A stretch of 64,000 nucleotides of DNA from Oscillospiraceae bacterium (GTDB lineage Bacteria; Bacillota; Clostridia; Oscillospirales; Ruminococcaceae): the NCBI GenBank assembly GCA_016291435.1, contig JAEEXH010000002.1:32061-96060 (forward strand). Direction: 5' to 3'. Under the pieces are notes generated by a model. It saw only the letters and a list, made by a program, of their open reading frames with translations. It had not been told where the DNA came from and did no database searches. Both the position numbers and the translations under genes were made by a program. Positions 34,093 to 43,149 of the stretch are shown here, piece by piece; position 1 is the first letter of the stretch; every line of letters starts with the position of its first letter.

Positions 34093-35445
34093 ATGAATAA
34101 AGCACAAGCGAAAATCATCGCATCTTCTACCGCCGGAGAGCTCGTCTGTGCCTCCGCCGGGCGCATCTCCACCACGCAGGGCACCTCGCTCGAAATTCTG
34201 GAGCGCTCGAAGCAAAAGGAAAACAACGGCACGCTGATCGAGAAGGTCGTCGCCTCGGGACATCAGTCGCTCATCGAGCACGCGATGTTCACCGTCGCAT
34301 TCGACAGTGTCTCTGTCTGCGTCGAGGAATTCGTCATCGAATACCGTCTGGCGTCGTTCACTGTGCAGTCGCGCAGATACGTCGATTTCACAAATATCGG
34401 CTGCTATGTTCCGGAGCTGCCGGAGGCGCTCTCTGCACGCTTCACGGCACACATGGAACACATGTTCGGTGTCTATGCCAAGCTCCTCGAGCTGGAGATT
34501 CCGAAGGAGGACGCCCGCTTTGTGCTGCCCTATTGCTTCCGCAGCAATTTCTACTGCACGCTGAATGCCCGCGAGCTCATGCACATGATCTCCGCAATGC
34601 TCTGGGGACGCGGCGCACAGTTTCCCGAGCTCAGAATGCTCGGTGCATCGCTGAAAAAGCAGTTTGAGGCGTTTTTCCCGCATCTGCTCGATGCCGCCGA
34701 GAAGAAATATCACGCGGACACCGCCCGCTATGCGCTGCCGGATGCCCTGCCCGCGATCCCCGATCCCAAGCCGATGCAGGCAGGCATAAAGCTGCACGAC
34801 ACCACCGCTTCCCCGGAAACGGTCATCACGCAGGCAGCCGCCGCAAACTGGATGATCCTGCCCGATGAGAACCCCGAGCTCCGTGCGGTCGTCTGCGGCG
34901 AACGCCCCCGCGAGCTGGAAATGGTGCAGGCGCGCTTTACCGTGCAGAATCTCTCGCTCGCCGCAGTCACACATCTTGTGCGGCACAGAATGCAGAGCGT
35001 GCTCGTGCCGCAGGTGACAGCAGCCGTTCTGCGCAATACCTATCTGATTCCGCAGAGCATCGCGGAAAACGCCGATGCACTGGCGCTTTACAAGCAGGCG
35101 TTCACAGACAACACCGCCGCGCTCCGCTCGATGCTTGCCGACGGTCTGCCCGTCTCTGCGGTGCAGTATTTTGCGCTGGCAGGCAATCAGCTCGATGTTC
35201 TCTGCATGATGAACGGGCGCGAGCTCCGGCATTTCTTCGCGCTCCGCACATGCAATCGCGCACAGTGGGAGATCCGTGCCGCCGCGGTTGCACTGCTGAT
35301 GCAGCTTCGGAAGCAGTCCCCTGCGCTCTGGTCGCTGATGGGACCGAGCTGCTATGTCACGGGCGTATGTCCCGAGGGGCGGCTCTCCTGCGGAAAAATC
35401 CGCGAGGTGCAGGCATATTTTGCCGAAGACCGCAGCGATGAATAA
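34093..35445 (+). CDS. thyX: FAD-dependent thymidylate synthase, tandem double-domain form
   Basis: ThyX makes dTMP from dUMP using FAD and methylene-tetrahydrofolate. The product is 450 residues, about twice the usual 210-260, and both halves look like ThyX. N-half: GHQSLIEHAMFTVAF, then YRLASFTVQSRRYV, then EDARFVLP...TLNARELMH. C-half: THLVRHRMQS, then VSAVQYFALAGNQLDVL, NGRELRHFFALRTCNRAQWE. The consensus RHRxxSxxxQSxRY is split: the N-half keeps S...QSRRY but has EYR for RHR, and the C-half keeps RHRMQS but lacks QSxRY. This is seen directly; functional complementation between halves is inference. No thyA occurs in the window. It overlaps the next gene by 8 nt. Confidence 0.9.
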   Translation: MNKAQAKIIASSTAGELVCASAGRISTTQGTSLEILERSKQKENNGTLIEKVVASGHQSLIEHAMFTVAFDSVSVCVEEFVIEYRLASFTVQSRRYVDFTNIGCYVPELPEALSARFTAHMEHMFGVYAKLLELEIPKEDARFVLPYCFRSNFYCTLNARELMHMISAMLWGRGAQFPELRMLGASLKKQFEAFFPHLLDAAEKKYHADTARYALPDALPAIPDPKPMQAGIKLHDTTASPETVITQAAAANWMILPDENPELRAVVCGERPRELEMVQARFTVQNLSLAAVTHLVRHRMQSVLVPQVTAAVLRNTYLIPQSIAENADALALYKQAFTDNTAALRSMLADGLPVSAVQYFALAGNQLDVLCMMNGRELRHFFALRTCNRAQWEIRAAAVALLMQLRKQSPALWSLMGPSCYVTGVCPEGRLSCGKIREVQAYFAEDRSDE

Positions 35446-36178
35446 GCTGAAACCGCTGTCCCCGATGCGCAGACGCTATATTCTGCGGCTGATCCTGCGC
35501 ATCGCCGTGCTGATCTTCTGCGCAGTCTGGCTGATTCACGACCCCTCGCAGGCAGATATCCTCCGCGGCTGGAATTTTTTTCGGAAGCTCTCGCCTTTTC
35601 ATGTTCTCTGGGTGCTCTGGATCGTCGATATGCTCTGGCAGCTCATCCCGGTGCATAAGAATCTGCATATCGCGCTCGGCTCGCAAAAACATTTCAGATT
35701 CCGCTTTCAGCCTGTCGCGGAAAAGATCAATTATCCCGCGCTGCGTGATCATATCATCAGCACGACAAAGGCGGCATACAAGGTGTTTCTCATCTGGATC
35801 GCCGTGGTCGCGCTAGTGTCGTTCCTGCGTTATTTCAATGTGCTCGATGACGCCGCGCTGTTTCTCATCACAATCGCATTCTATGTCTGCGACCTGATCT
35901 GCGTGGTCGTCTGGTGCCCGTTCCGCCTGATTCTCAGAACCCGCTGCTGCACAACCTGCCGCATCTTCAACTGGGATCACCTGATGATGTTCTCGCCGAT
36001 GCTGCTGATCAGCGGCTTTTACCCGCGCTCGCTGCTCATCATGGCAATGGTCGTCTGGCTGATCTGGGAGCTGTTTATTATGATGTATCCCGAGCGCTTC
36101 TGGGAGCAGACCAACGAAGCCCTGCGCTGTGCAAACTGCACCGACCGTCTCTGCGGCAAGCGCTTCGAGCAGGAATAA
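35438..36178 (+). CDS. Polytopic membrane protein with CxxC pairs, unknown function
   Basis: The 246-residue product starts at MNKLKPLSPMRRRY (35438), overlapping the thyX end by 8 nt; the track start at 35354 lies inside thyX. Five or so hydrophobic segments are seen (about 14-33, 48-66, 112-132, 143-160 and 183-212). Two Cys clusters stand out, RTRCCTTCRIFNWDH and the C-terminal CANCTDRLCGKRF, which could bind a metal together on the cytoplasmic side. It is coupled to thyX. No function is assigned. Confidence 0.75.
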   Translation: MNKLKPLSPMRRRYILRLILRIAVLIFCAVWLIHDPSQADILRGWNFFRKLSPFHVLWVLWIVDMLWQLIPVHKNLHIALGSQKHFRFRFQPVAEKINYPALRDHIISTTKAAYKVFLIWIAVVALVSFLRYFNVLDDAALFLITIAFYVCDLICVVVWCPFRLILRTRCCTTCRIFNWDHLMMFSPMLLISGFYPRSLLIMAMVVWLIWELFIMMYPERFWEQTNEALRCANCTDRLCGKRFEQE

Positions 36179-36208
36179 CGGAGCAGACAGGAAATCTTCA
36201 AAAAGGGC

Positions 36209-36237
36209 TTGCATTCTGTCGGAAAATCCGTTATAAT
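36209..36237 (+). promoter_or_regulatory. Promoter of the SGNH-like gene
   Basis: TTGCAT (36209-36214), 17 bp, TATAAT (36232-36237). Confidence 0.75.
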
Positions 36238-36280
36238 AGTAATGTATGACTGAATCCACGCATACGAAGGGAGACTTGAT

Positions 36281-37264
36281 ATGCCAAGCACGAACTCACC
36301 GCGCCCGCGCACTTCGGCAAAATCCAGAAAAAGACGCCGCAGAAAGCGCCGCGGTCCCGTTATCAGATTCAAATTCGGCAAGCTGATCCTGATCTGGGTG
36401 CTCTGCCTCATCGCTGCATTCCTGCTCTATATGCTGAGCCGCAACCTGCACCCCGAGAAAAATGTCTTCCGCAAGGGCTGGCAGCCGGGCGAAAGCTCTG
36501 TCTCCGATTCGGCGGCAGATATAACCCCGGTCATCACACCGTCAGAGAGCAGCCTCTCTGAAAACAGCTCTGCCGAAAGCAGCACTGCTGAAAACAGCAC
36601 TGCGGAATCCAGTGCAGAGGAATCGGGCGAAGGCGGCGAGGAATCCTCGCAGGTGCCGGTCACGAACAAGGTCAATCCTGTGCCGGAAACCGCTGCCCGT
36701 TCCGCAGATTATCTCAAGACCTGCGCCTTCGTCGGAGAGGTCGATATTTACCGCATGGGGCAGTCCGGTCAGCTCCAGGAAAAGAGCTATTACGCCAGCG
36801 AGGAGATCAATCTCACAAATTACGGCTCTGAATATGTCTTGCTGGACGGCACGACCATTCACATTCAGAGCGCGATGTATGCCGCAAAATGCCCGATCTA
36901 CCTGATGTTCGGCACAGAGGATCTCGCAGCGGGTCAGCCCGCGGATCAGACCGCAGACCAGTTTTCGGTGCTGCTCGGACTGATGAAGGCATCGGCGCCG
37001 TCAGCGACCATCTATGTGCTCTCAATCCCGCCTGTTACAAAGAACGGCGAGAAGACTGTGGCAAACAGCGTGATCGACGAATACAATTCGCTGCTGCTCC
37101 AGATTTCCAATGAAAACGATGTGTATTTTGTAGACACAAACACTGCACTGAAAAATAATGAAGGCAGACTGGATTCCGCCTATGCAGACGAGGACGGCAT
37201 TCATCTGAACGCCGTCGGCAGAGAGACGCTGCTGAACTATGTGCTCTCGCATGTGCCCGCATAA
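36281..37264 (+). CDS. Membrane-anchored SGNH/GDSL-like protein, catalytic serine not evident
   Basis: The 327-residue product has a highly basic cytoplasmic start (KSRKRRRRKRRG), one membrane helix (about 34-52), a Ser/Glu-rich stalk (about 75-128) and an extracellular domain. The domain has the order of SGNH hydrolases: a first strand block CAFVGEVDIYRM where a GDS(L/R) motif would be expected, SATIYVLSIPPVT, and the final DGIHLNAVGRE (Asp-x-x-His type). The nucleophile Ser of block I is missing, so it may be inactive or use a different residue. Own promoter and terminator make it a single-gene unit. Confidence 0.75.
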   Translation: MPSTNSPRPRTSAKSRKRRRRKRRGPVIRFKFGKLILIWVLCLIAAFLLYMLSRNLHPEKNVFRKGWQPGESSVSDSAADITPVITPSESSLSENSSAESSTAENSTAESSAEESGEGGEESSQVPVTNKVNPVPETAARSADYLKTCAFVGEVDIYRMGQSGQLQEKSYYASEEINLTNYGSEYVLLDGTTIHIQSAMYAAKCPIYLMFGTEDLAAGQPADQTADQFSVLLGLMKASAPSATIYVLSIPPVTKNGEKTVANSVIDEYNSLLLQISNENDVYFVDTNTALKNNEGRLDSAYADEDGIHLNAVGRETLLNYVLSHVPA

Positions 37265-37276
37265 TTGAAGCATGAC

Positions 37277-37309
37277 AAAGCCCCCGACCGCGTGCCGGGG
37301 GCTTATTGT
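37277..37309 (+). terminator. Terminator after the SGNH-like gene
   Basis: AAGCCCCCG and CGGGGGCTT, followed by ATTGTTAT. Strong stem with a modest T-rich tail. Confidence 0.7.
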
Positions 37310-37315
37310 TATGGT

Positions 37316-37386
37316 ATCGCTGCGCGATGATTTTGAATGGGCTCTGCCCAAACCCGCCAAAGGGACATTGTCCCTTTGGAAACCCG
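37316..37386. repeat. Dispersed multi-hairpin repeat, copy C
   Basis: ATCGC-tgc-GCGAT (37316-37328), ATTTTGAATGGG, GGGC-tct-GCCC (37339-37349), linker AAACCCGC, CCAAAGGGAC-att-GTCCCTTTGG (37357-37379), then AAACCCG. Hairpin order and linker are those of copies A and B, with shorter arms and a changed last stem. It lies between convergent genes. Confidence 0.75.
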
Positions 37387-37469
37387 CTTTAGAAAGGGGT
37401 GCGTTTTCTCACAGACTCACAGCAAAGCGTGCGGGTATTCCCCAATATCATCTATGGTATCATTTTGAA

Positions 37470-39653
37470 TCAGCTCTGCGCAGTCTGCCCTGCGTTCAGA
37501 AATTCCTCCGAGACCGCAATCTCGTGCCTGTGCAGGCGCTCCCGCAGATCGGCAAGCGGCATCGGCTTCCCGAAAAGATAGCCCTGCGCACGGTCACAGC
37601 CGATCGACCGCAGGAATTCATACTGCTCCTTTGTCTCCACGCCCTCTGTCAGCGAGACCATATCCAGCTGCTGCGTCAGGTTGATGATATTCTGAATGAT
37701 CGTCGTGGTCTTCTGATTCTTGCCGAAGCCGGAGAGGAATTTCATATCGACCTTCAGCACATCGAAATAGTAATCCTTCAGCACATTCAGCGAGGAATAG
37801 CCGCTGCCGAAATCGTCGAGCCACACCTTATAGCCCGCACTGCGCAGAGACTGGATCACTTCGAGCAGCAGGTCGGCACGGTCAGAGAGCGCACTCTCCG
37901 TGATCTCCACATCGAGATATTCCCGCGGCACACCGTATGCTTCTGCCTGCGCATTGAGATGCCCGATCATATCGCACATTTCAAAATCCAGCCGCGAGAA
38001 ATTGATCGAGACCGGCGCAAAGGGCTCACCGTGATCTGCGGAGTCGCGGTAATCGCGGCACACCTGCTCGACGATATAGCGGTCGAGCTTATAGATCTGC
38101 CGGTATTCCTCCAGCACACCGATGAATGCACCCGGCGGCAGCAGACCGTAGTCGGGATCCTGCCAGCGAGCAAGCGCCTCCAGCCCGACGATTTTGCCGT
38201 TTTTCGTCGAGACAACCGGCTGATAGAACACCTTGATAAAGCCGTTCTCGATCGCAGTGTCGATATTGTTGACGATATACTGCTTGAGCTGGAACTGATC
38301 CTCCAGCGATTTGTCGTAGTAACAGAAGCTGCGGTCATAATGCTTCTTGATCGCATTGCAGGCAAAGCGGGCTCTGTCGCAGGCAAGGCTCGGGTCGGCT
38401 TCATCGTCCGCGGGGCGATAGGCGCCGCATTTCAGCGAAAGCTGCACCTCGCCCTGATTGTTCCGGATCCCGCCGGAAAGCTCCGCAACGGTCTTTTCGC
38501 AGCCTTCATTCGAGGTCAGCACGACAAAGTGATCGTCGGAATACCGCGCAACGATTGAGCCGGGGAATGACTTTTCCAGTGCCTTCGCAAAGCGCCGCAG
38601 GAGATCATTGCCCTGATGAAAGCCGTACTGCTCATTATAGGACTTGAAATTTTCGATATCGAGAAAGAGATAAACCACACGCTCGCGGTCAGTGGTGACA
38701 TAGCTGAGGAGCTTTTTTGCCTCCTCGCGGAAATAGAACATATTGTGAATACCGGTGAGCTCATCGGTGACAGAGATTTCGCTCAGGTGCTCGTTCATTT
38801 TGACAAGGCTTTCATCCTGCATCGCCTGCGAGCGGGTCTTGCGGTAGCTGGAGATACAGAACAGCAGTGTCGAGAGCCACATGGTAAAGCCGTTGATCTG
38901 CGTGCTTTCCGTGATGCCGGGCAGACCGTCCGGGCTGTTGACGGCGACCAGCGTATCAATCTGCTCGAAGAAAACCACATAGGAGACCGTCAGAATCAGA
39001 AAACCGATGACCGGGCGCCATGTCAGCAGGCAGACGACGAACAGCTCCATCGTGAGGAAGGTCAGGATCTGCTCGCCCTTTGCGTAGGAATTCACGGAAA
39101 TGATGATGCCGAAATTGATGCAGATGAAAGAAAAAATATAGAGCACAGAAAGTGTCTGCCATTTTTTGTCTTTCCTGGAGCTGATCAGCATTGCAGAGAA
39201 TACAATCATCGCGGCACCGGCAATAAAGAGGATGATATAATTGAGATAGGTGAGTGCGGAAACATTGCGGATCGTGTGCGTCGAGAGCATGTGGATCTCA
39301 TAGACGCAGACCGTCAGGCTCAGTGCGGCGACAAAGAGCGCCGCCCAGCGTGACTTCTGCCAGCCGTATGTAAACCGCAGCGCATAGAGCAGCATCAAAA
39401 TGCCGGCGCTCAGGAGGATAAAGTAATTCATGAAATACTTATCGACCACGCCCCAGAAGACATCGCCTGTCAGGTGATTCGTGACGACCGTGCGGATCAT
39501 GCGAAGGATCATCCATACCTCAAGCGCGATGACCACAACGGACATATAGATGCTGGAACGGATGTTATACTTATAGAAATAGTCGCGGACATATTTGCTC
39601 TGCTTTTCAATGCCGAGCCACTGCATCAGCTTATTGTGTGCTGCATCGCTCAT
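37470..39653 (-). CDS. Membrane GGDEF-EAL protein, probable c-di-GMP phosphodiesterase
   Basis: The 727-residue protein has about seven to eight N-terminal membrane segments (residues about 30-260), a GGDEF domain (about 285-440) and a C-terminal EAL domain (about 455-715). The GGDEF site reads ARYSDDHFVV, lacking the catalytic GG(D/E)EF, so cyclase activity is unlikely. The EAL domain keeps VGLEALARWQ, LDVEITES, WLDDFGSGYSSLN, LKVDMKFL, EGVETKEQ and QGYLFGKP, so it should hydrolyse c-di-GMP. Its presence implies c-di-GMP signalling in this organism. No partner gene is adjacent. Confidence 0.93.
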   Translation of the reverse strand: MSDAAHNKLMQWLGIEKQSKYVRDYFYKYNIRSSIYMSVVVIALEVWMILRMIRTVVTNHLTGDVFWGVVDKYFMNYFILLSAGILMLLYALRFTYGWQKSRWAALFVAALSLTVCVYEIHMLSTHTIRNVSALTYLNYIILFIAGAAMIVFSAMLISSRKDKKWQTLSVLYIFSFICINFGIIISVNSYAKGEQILTFLTMELFVVCLLTWRPVIGFLILTVSYVVFFEQIDTLVAVNSPDGLPGITESTQINGFTMWLSTLLFCISSYRKTRSQAMQDESLVKMNEHLSEISVTDELTGIHNMFYFREEAKKLLSYVTTDRERVVYLFLDIENFKSYNEQYGFHQGNDLLRRFAKALEKSFPGSIVARYSDDHFVVLTSNEGCEKTVAELSGGIRNNQGEVQLSLKCGAYRPADDEADPSLACDRARFACNAIKKHYDRSFCYYDKSLEDQFQLKQYIVNNIDTAIENGFIKVFYQPVVSTKNGKIVGLEALARWQDPDYGLLPPGAFIGVLEEYRQIYKLDRYIVEQVCRDYRDSADHGEPFAPVSINFSRLDFEMCDMIGHLNAQAEAYGVPREYLDVEITESALSDRADLLLEVIQSLRSAGYKVWLDDFGSGYSSLNVLKDYYFDVLKVDMKFLSGFGKNQKTTTIIQNIINLTQQLDMVSLTEGVETKEQYEFLRSIGCDRAQGYLFGKPMPLADLRERLHRHEIAVSEEFLNAGQTAQS

Positions 39654-39810
39654 CAGAATTCGCCCCCTTTCTCTGTCTGAAAAAAGCCGCTATTATCGCA
39701 GTTTACATCTCCATAATAACATAATTATGATAAAATGTCAATGCATCATTGAATTATTTGGTGTATAATATCAAAATTTAAGCATATGATTTGTGCGTTC
39801 ATACAAAGAA

Positions 39811-39839
39811 AGCTCCCGATGTATCTCACACCGGGAGCT
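39811..39839. terminator. Bidirectional terminator after the YfhO-like gene
   Basis: AGCTCCCG and CGGGAGCT form the stem. Minus-strand transcripts leaving the YfhO-like gene meet TTTCTTT after it; plus-strand reads meet TTTTCTC. It lies in the 200-bp gap before the GGDEF-EAL gene, otherwise AT-rich and without genes. Confidence 0.75.
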
Positions 39840-39852
39840 TTTCTCATTGCAA

Positions 39853-42800
39853 TCAGGAATTCAGAAGCTGTTTCTTCTTCTCCTGGAATTCCTCCTCCGT
39901 GATGATACCCTCGTCACAGAGCTTCTTGTATTCGCGGATCTCATCCGCAATTTCCTTTGCGCTGCGCTTCGGCGCCGTTGCCGTTGTGACCGTGCTGCTG
40001 CCGCCGGAAGATACAGCCTTTTCAGCGGGCTCCGGATCATCCTCATAAGGCAGATCGTAGATGCCCTTCTTACGGTTCGCTGCAAGGAGCTTCACCGTAT
40101 CGTTGTGCTTCTGATCGTAGAGCCAGAAGAGGACGCACAGTGCCAGACCGACCAGCAGCAGGATCAGACCGGTTTTCAGTCCGGGCGGGGTGTACTTCAT
40201 CCTGACCGTGTGCTCACCTGTGGGGAGACGCACACCGATCATCGCCTTTGCAACATTCAGCACATCCTCATCCTTGACCTTTTTGCCGTCGATCCAGACC
40301 GACCAGCCCGGTTCCCACGGAACGGAGGTCATCATGATCTGGTTCTGCTTCGCGGTGATCTTGCCCTCGAGCGTTCTGCCGCCGTAGGTCGTCAGATCCC
40401 ACTGATTCGTCTTGAGCTTGTTGATATCCTCCTGGAACAGCGCGGTGTTGAAGTGCGTGAAATAGAACGCCTTGACAATCGCATACTTTTCCTTTGTGCC
40501 GGCTGCATCCGTGCGGAGCGTCATGCGAAGCTGGAGCTGCGTGCCCTTCGGATAGGTGCCGACATAGAGAATATGATAATCGTCGGTCTCGAAATAGGAG
40601 CCGAGCGATTTTGCATCGGAGCCGTCCTTATTGCAGCAGGTGGTGCCGTCAACATTCCACTGATCCGTCAGCCAGAGATTGACCTTGCTCTCGTTCTCCG
40701 TCTTGAAGAAGAGGTAGATCGGATCATCGGACTGCGCCTCAATGAACATATCGACTGTCGGATCGACTGCATGGCTGCCGTCCGCCTGCTTGACCTCGCG
40801 GAAGTTCATCTGACTGCCGTAGCTGTCCTTGTAGACATCGTTCAGTCGCATCTCCTCAGTAATCGGGAGATCATAGAAATAATGCTCGAAGGGATCATCG
40901 GCAAAGTTGCCGTCTTCCTTGAACTTTGTCTTGCCGACGAGCGTGCTGAGGAGTGCATTCTGGCTGTTGAACGGATTGTCATTGCCGAAGAAGCCGACCT
41001 TCAGGATATCCTCGCTGACCATATAGCCGAGCGCCAGTGCATTCGGATTCTGATAGACGCTGACATCCATATCGGTCTCGCTCTGTGTCTTGCAGACCTC
41101 GGTGAATTTCAGATCATAGGCAATATCCAGATCGGAATTCTGCCCCTTCTTGAGCACATTCTTGTTGTCATCGCCCTTATCGAGCACATACTTGATGCCG
41201 AGCAGGGAGTCTGCCAGCGGGGTATTGCCCTCATAGCGGGAGTAGTAGCTGCGGCAGGAATAGCCCATTGCCTCAATGAACTTGAGAATCTGGGTGTTCA
41301 TCACCGAGCTGGAGTGCGTGATGCCGCGGAGCCGGAAGCCTGCATCATCGTTGACCGTGCGGACATAGGTTTTCTCGGCACGGTAGAAGGAAGGATCTTC
41401 CGTATAGAGCTTGTCCACGAGCGCTCTGCCGGATTCGATATACTGCGAATAGGATTTCTTGGTGGAATATGCGACCTCATGATGGATCGCCTCGAAGGAA
41501 GCCTTTGCATTGAAGGTCAGCTCGCAGCTCACAACCGCAAGAATGCCGATTGTAGCCGTCACGATCTTCTTCTTCGGGGTATTCTTTTTAGAAAGCAGAT
41601 ACACAAAGCCTGCATAGACTGCAAGGAGAATGATCGTCAGACCGATCGACCAGAAGATTGTCTCGGAGGATTTATTGGAATTCCAGAGATTGTTGAAGTA
41701 AACCTCGCCCTTCTGGTTGACGAACATGCCGTGATGCTTGTCATTGAGCTCAGCCGCACCGAGCTTGACAAAGTAGGTCACGATCATCAGGAAGACGAAA
41801 TAAACGCCGAAGGTGCCGAAGATTTCCTTCTTCTTGAGGCTTGTCACATAGCGGAGCGTCATGCCTGCCATCGAAAGCATGATGAAGGAGAAGATGAAGG
41901 AATAGCGGAAGGGCAGCCAGTTCGGCATCTGTCCGCCGTGCCACATCATGTCGATCGGGCGGATCATCATGCAGAGCATCATCACAAGCGCCATGATGCC
42001 GTAGCCAAGACGCTGACGGTACGGAATGCGGCGGTTCAGGAAGAAGAGCGGCAGAAGGAACGCTGCCAGCACACCGCAGTAGATCTCCGGCTTACCGAGC
42101 ACATTCACCGAGCTGTACTGGTTGACGCAGGTAAACTGCGCAATGAACTCGATCGGATTGAACTGCGTTTTGAAGGAGTAGTCCGGATTCTTGGTGAAAT
42201 CAAACTTACCGAGCGCCAGTGCATTGTAAACCGGCAGGATCATGAATGCTGCAAGGCTGATTGCTGCCGCAGCCGAAATGCCCATTCTGCCGCATGTGAC
42301 CAGCAGGGGCTTTGCCTCAAACTTCACCTTCTGCGAAATGAAGCAGGTGTAGATCACGAAATAGATCGCGGTGAAGATGCAGCACATGAAGCCGATATAG
42401 AAGTTCGCGATGCAGATATATGCCAGCGGAATGATGAAATTCAGCTTTCTGCCGTCATCGACGAGATATTCGATGCCGAGCGCGATCAGCGGCAGTGCGA
42501 TCAGACCGTCGAGCCACATCGGGTCGATCGTCTGGATGACACCGTATGCGCACATGCCGAACATCGTACCGAGGATCACAGAGGTGAATGTTCCCACATG
42601 GCGTGCCTTGCGCAGGAAGTAGGTCATCGTGACGGATGCTGCGCCGAGCTTGCAGAGGATCATGATAAACAGGGATGCAAGGATCCACTTGCGCGGCAGG
42701 AGAATGACAATCAGGGTAAAGGGACTCGCAAGATAATAGCCGATGACACCCTGATAGCCGCCGGAAAGGTTCCGCGACCAGTTATACAGAATGCTGCCGT

Positions 42801-43056
42801 TTCCGTGGAAGGCATCGCGGATCGCCTCAAAGTAATACACATACTGACCGTTCAGGTCGAGGCAGAGCACGGAGTGATCTCCGTAAGGCGTGAGCCCGAA
42901 GAAGGCATACGCGATATAGAGCAGGATGACAGGAATGAAGAAGGCGGCGAAATACGCCCGATTCCTGTAAAACCATGCCTGTACCTTTTGAAGCCCGCCC
43001 GTGCTGCTCCCTTTCATGAAAGCGGCAGTCGCGGCTTCAGTTGATGGATTTGCCAA
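39853..43056 (-). CDS. YfhO-family giant membrane protein with C-terminal SHOCT domain
   Basis: YfhO-type proteins are large polytopic membrane proteins with a GT-C glycosyltransferase-like layout; some take part in lipoteichoic-acid or glycolipid glycosylation. This 1067-residue protein has an early luminal loop with DLNGQYVYYFEAIRD and NWSRNLSGGYQGVIGYY, about 12 membrane segments in the first half, a large extracytoplasmic region, a final membrane segment (GLILLLVGLALCVLFWLYD) and a tail ending AKEIADEIREYKKLCDEGII with EEEFQEKKKQLL, a SHOCT oligomerisation motif. The track start (43104) would place AGGAGG inside the gene; a TTG at 43056 is 8 nt from that AGGAGG and is preferred. Confidence 0.88.
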   Translation of the reverse strand: MANPSTEAATAAFMKGSSTGGLQKVQAWFYRNRAYFAAFFIPVILLYIAYAFFGLTPYGDHSVLCLDLNGQYVYYFEAIRDAFHGNGSILYNWSRNLSGGYQGVIGYYLASPFTLIVILLPRKWILASLFIMILCKLGAASVTMTYFLRKARHVGTFTSVILGTMFGMCAYGVIQTIDPMWLDGLIALPLIALGIEYLVDDGRKLNFIIPLAYICIANFYIGFMCCIFTAIYFVIYTCFISQKVKFEAKPLLVTCGRMGISAAAAISLAAFMILPVYNALALGKFDFTKNPDYSFKTQFNPIEFIAQFTCVNQYSSVNVLGKPEIYCGVLAAFLLPLFFLNRRIPYRQRLGYGIMALVMMLCMMIRPIDMMWHGGQMPNWLPFRYSFIFSFIMLSMAGMTLRYVTSLKKKEIFGTFGVYFVFLMIVTYFVKLGAAELNDKHHGMFVNQKGEVYFNNLWNSNKSSETIFWSIGLTIILLAVYAGFVYLLSKKNTPKKKIVTATIGILAVVSCELTFNAKASFEAIHHEVAYSTKKSYSQYIESGRALVDKLYTEDPSFYRAEKTYVRTVNDDAGFRLRGITHSSSVMNTQILKFIEAMGYSCRSYYSRYEGNTPLADSLLGIKYVLDKGDDNKNVLKKGQNSDLDIAYDLKFTEVCKTQSETDMDVSVYQNPNALALGYMVSEDILKVGFFGNDNPFNSQNALLSTLVGKTKFKEDGNFADDPFEHYFYDLPITEEMRLNDVYKDSYGSQMNFREVKQADGSHAVDPTVDMFIEAQSDDPIYLFFKTENESKVNLWLTDQWNVDGTTCCNKDGSDAKSLGSYFETDDYHILYVGTYPKGTQLQLRMTLRTDAAGTKEKYAIVKAFYFTHFNTALFQEDINKLKTNQWDLTTYGGRTLEGKITAKQNQIMMTSVPWEPGWSVWIDGKKVKDEDVLNVAKAMIGVRLPTGEHTVRMKYTPPGLKTGLILLLVGLALCVLFWLYDQKHNDTVKLLAANRKKGIYDLPYEDDPEPAEKAVSSGGSSTVTTATAPKRSAKEIADEIREYKKLCDEGIITEEEFQEKKKQLLNS

Positions 43057-43120
43057 AGCAGTTTCCTCCTTTTCTTTTGCTGACAGACCGAAAAGATCCG
43101 TCAAATATGCAGACTCTTTT

Positions 43121-43149
43121 ATTATACATGATTTCTTCGGAATTTACAA
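43121..43149 (-). promoter_or_regulatory. Promoter of the YfhO-like gene
   Basis: Minus strand TTGTAA (43144-43149), 17 bp, TATAAT (43121-43126), about 60 nt before the TTG start. Confidence 0.6.

Noticed and set aside
39793-43044. 1083-aa plus-strand ORF
   Set aside because: It mirrors the YfhO-like gene on the other strand. Membrane segments, motifs, SD and promoter all support the minus strand; the translation of this frame is His/Arg/Asp-rich with no family features.
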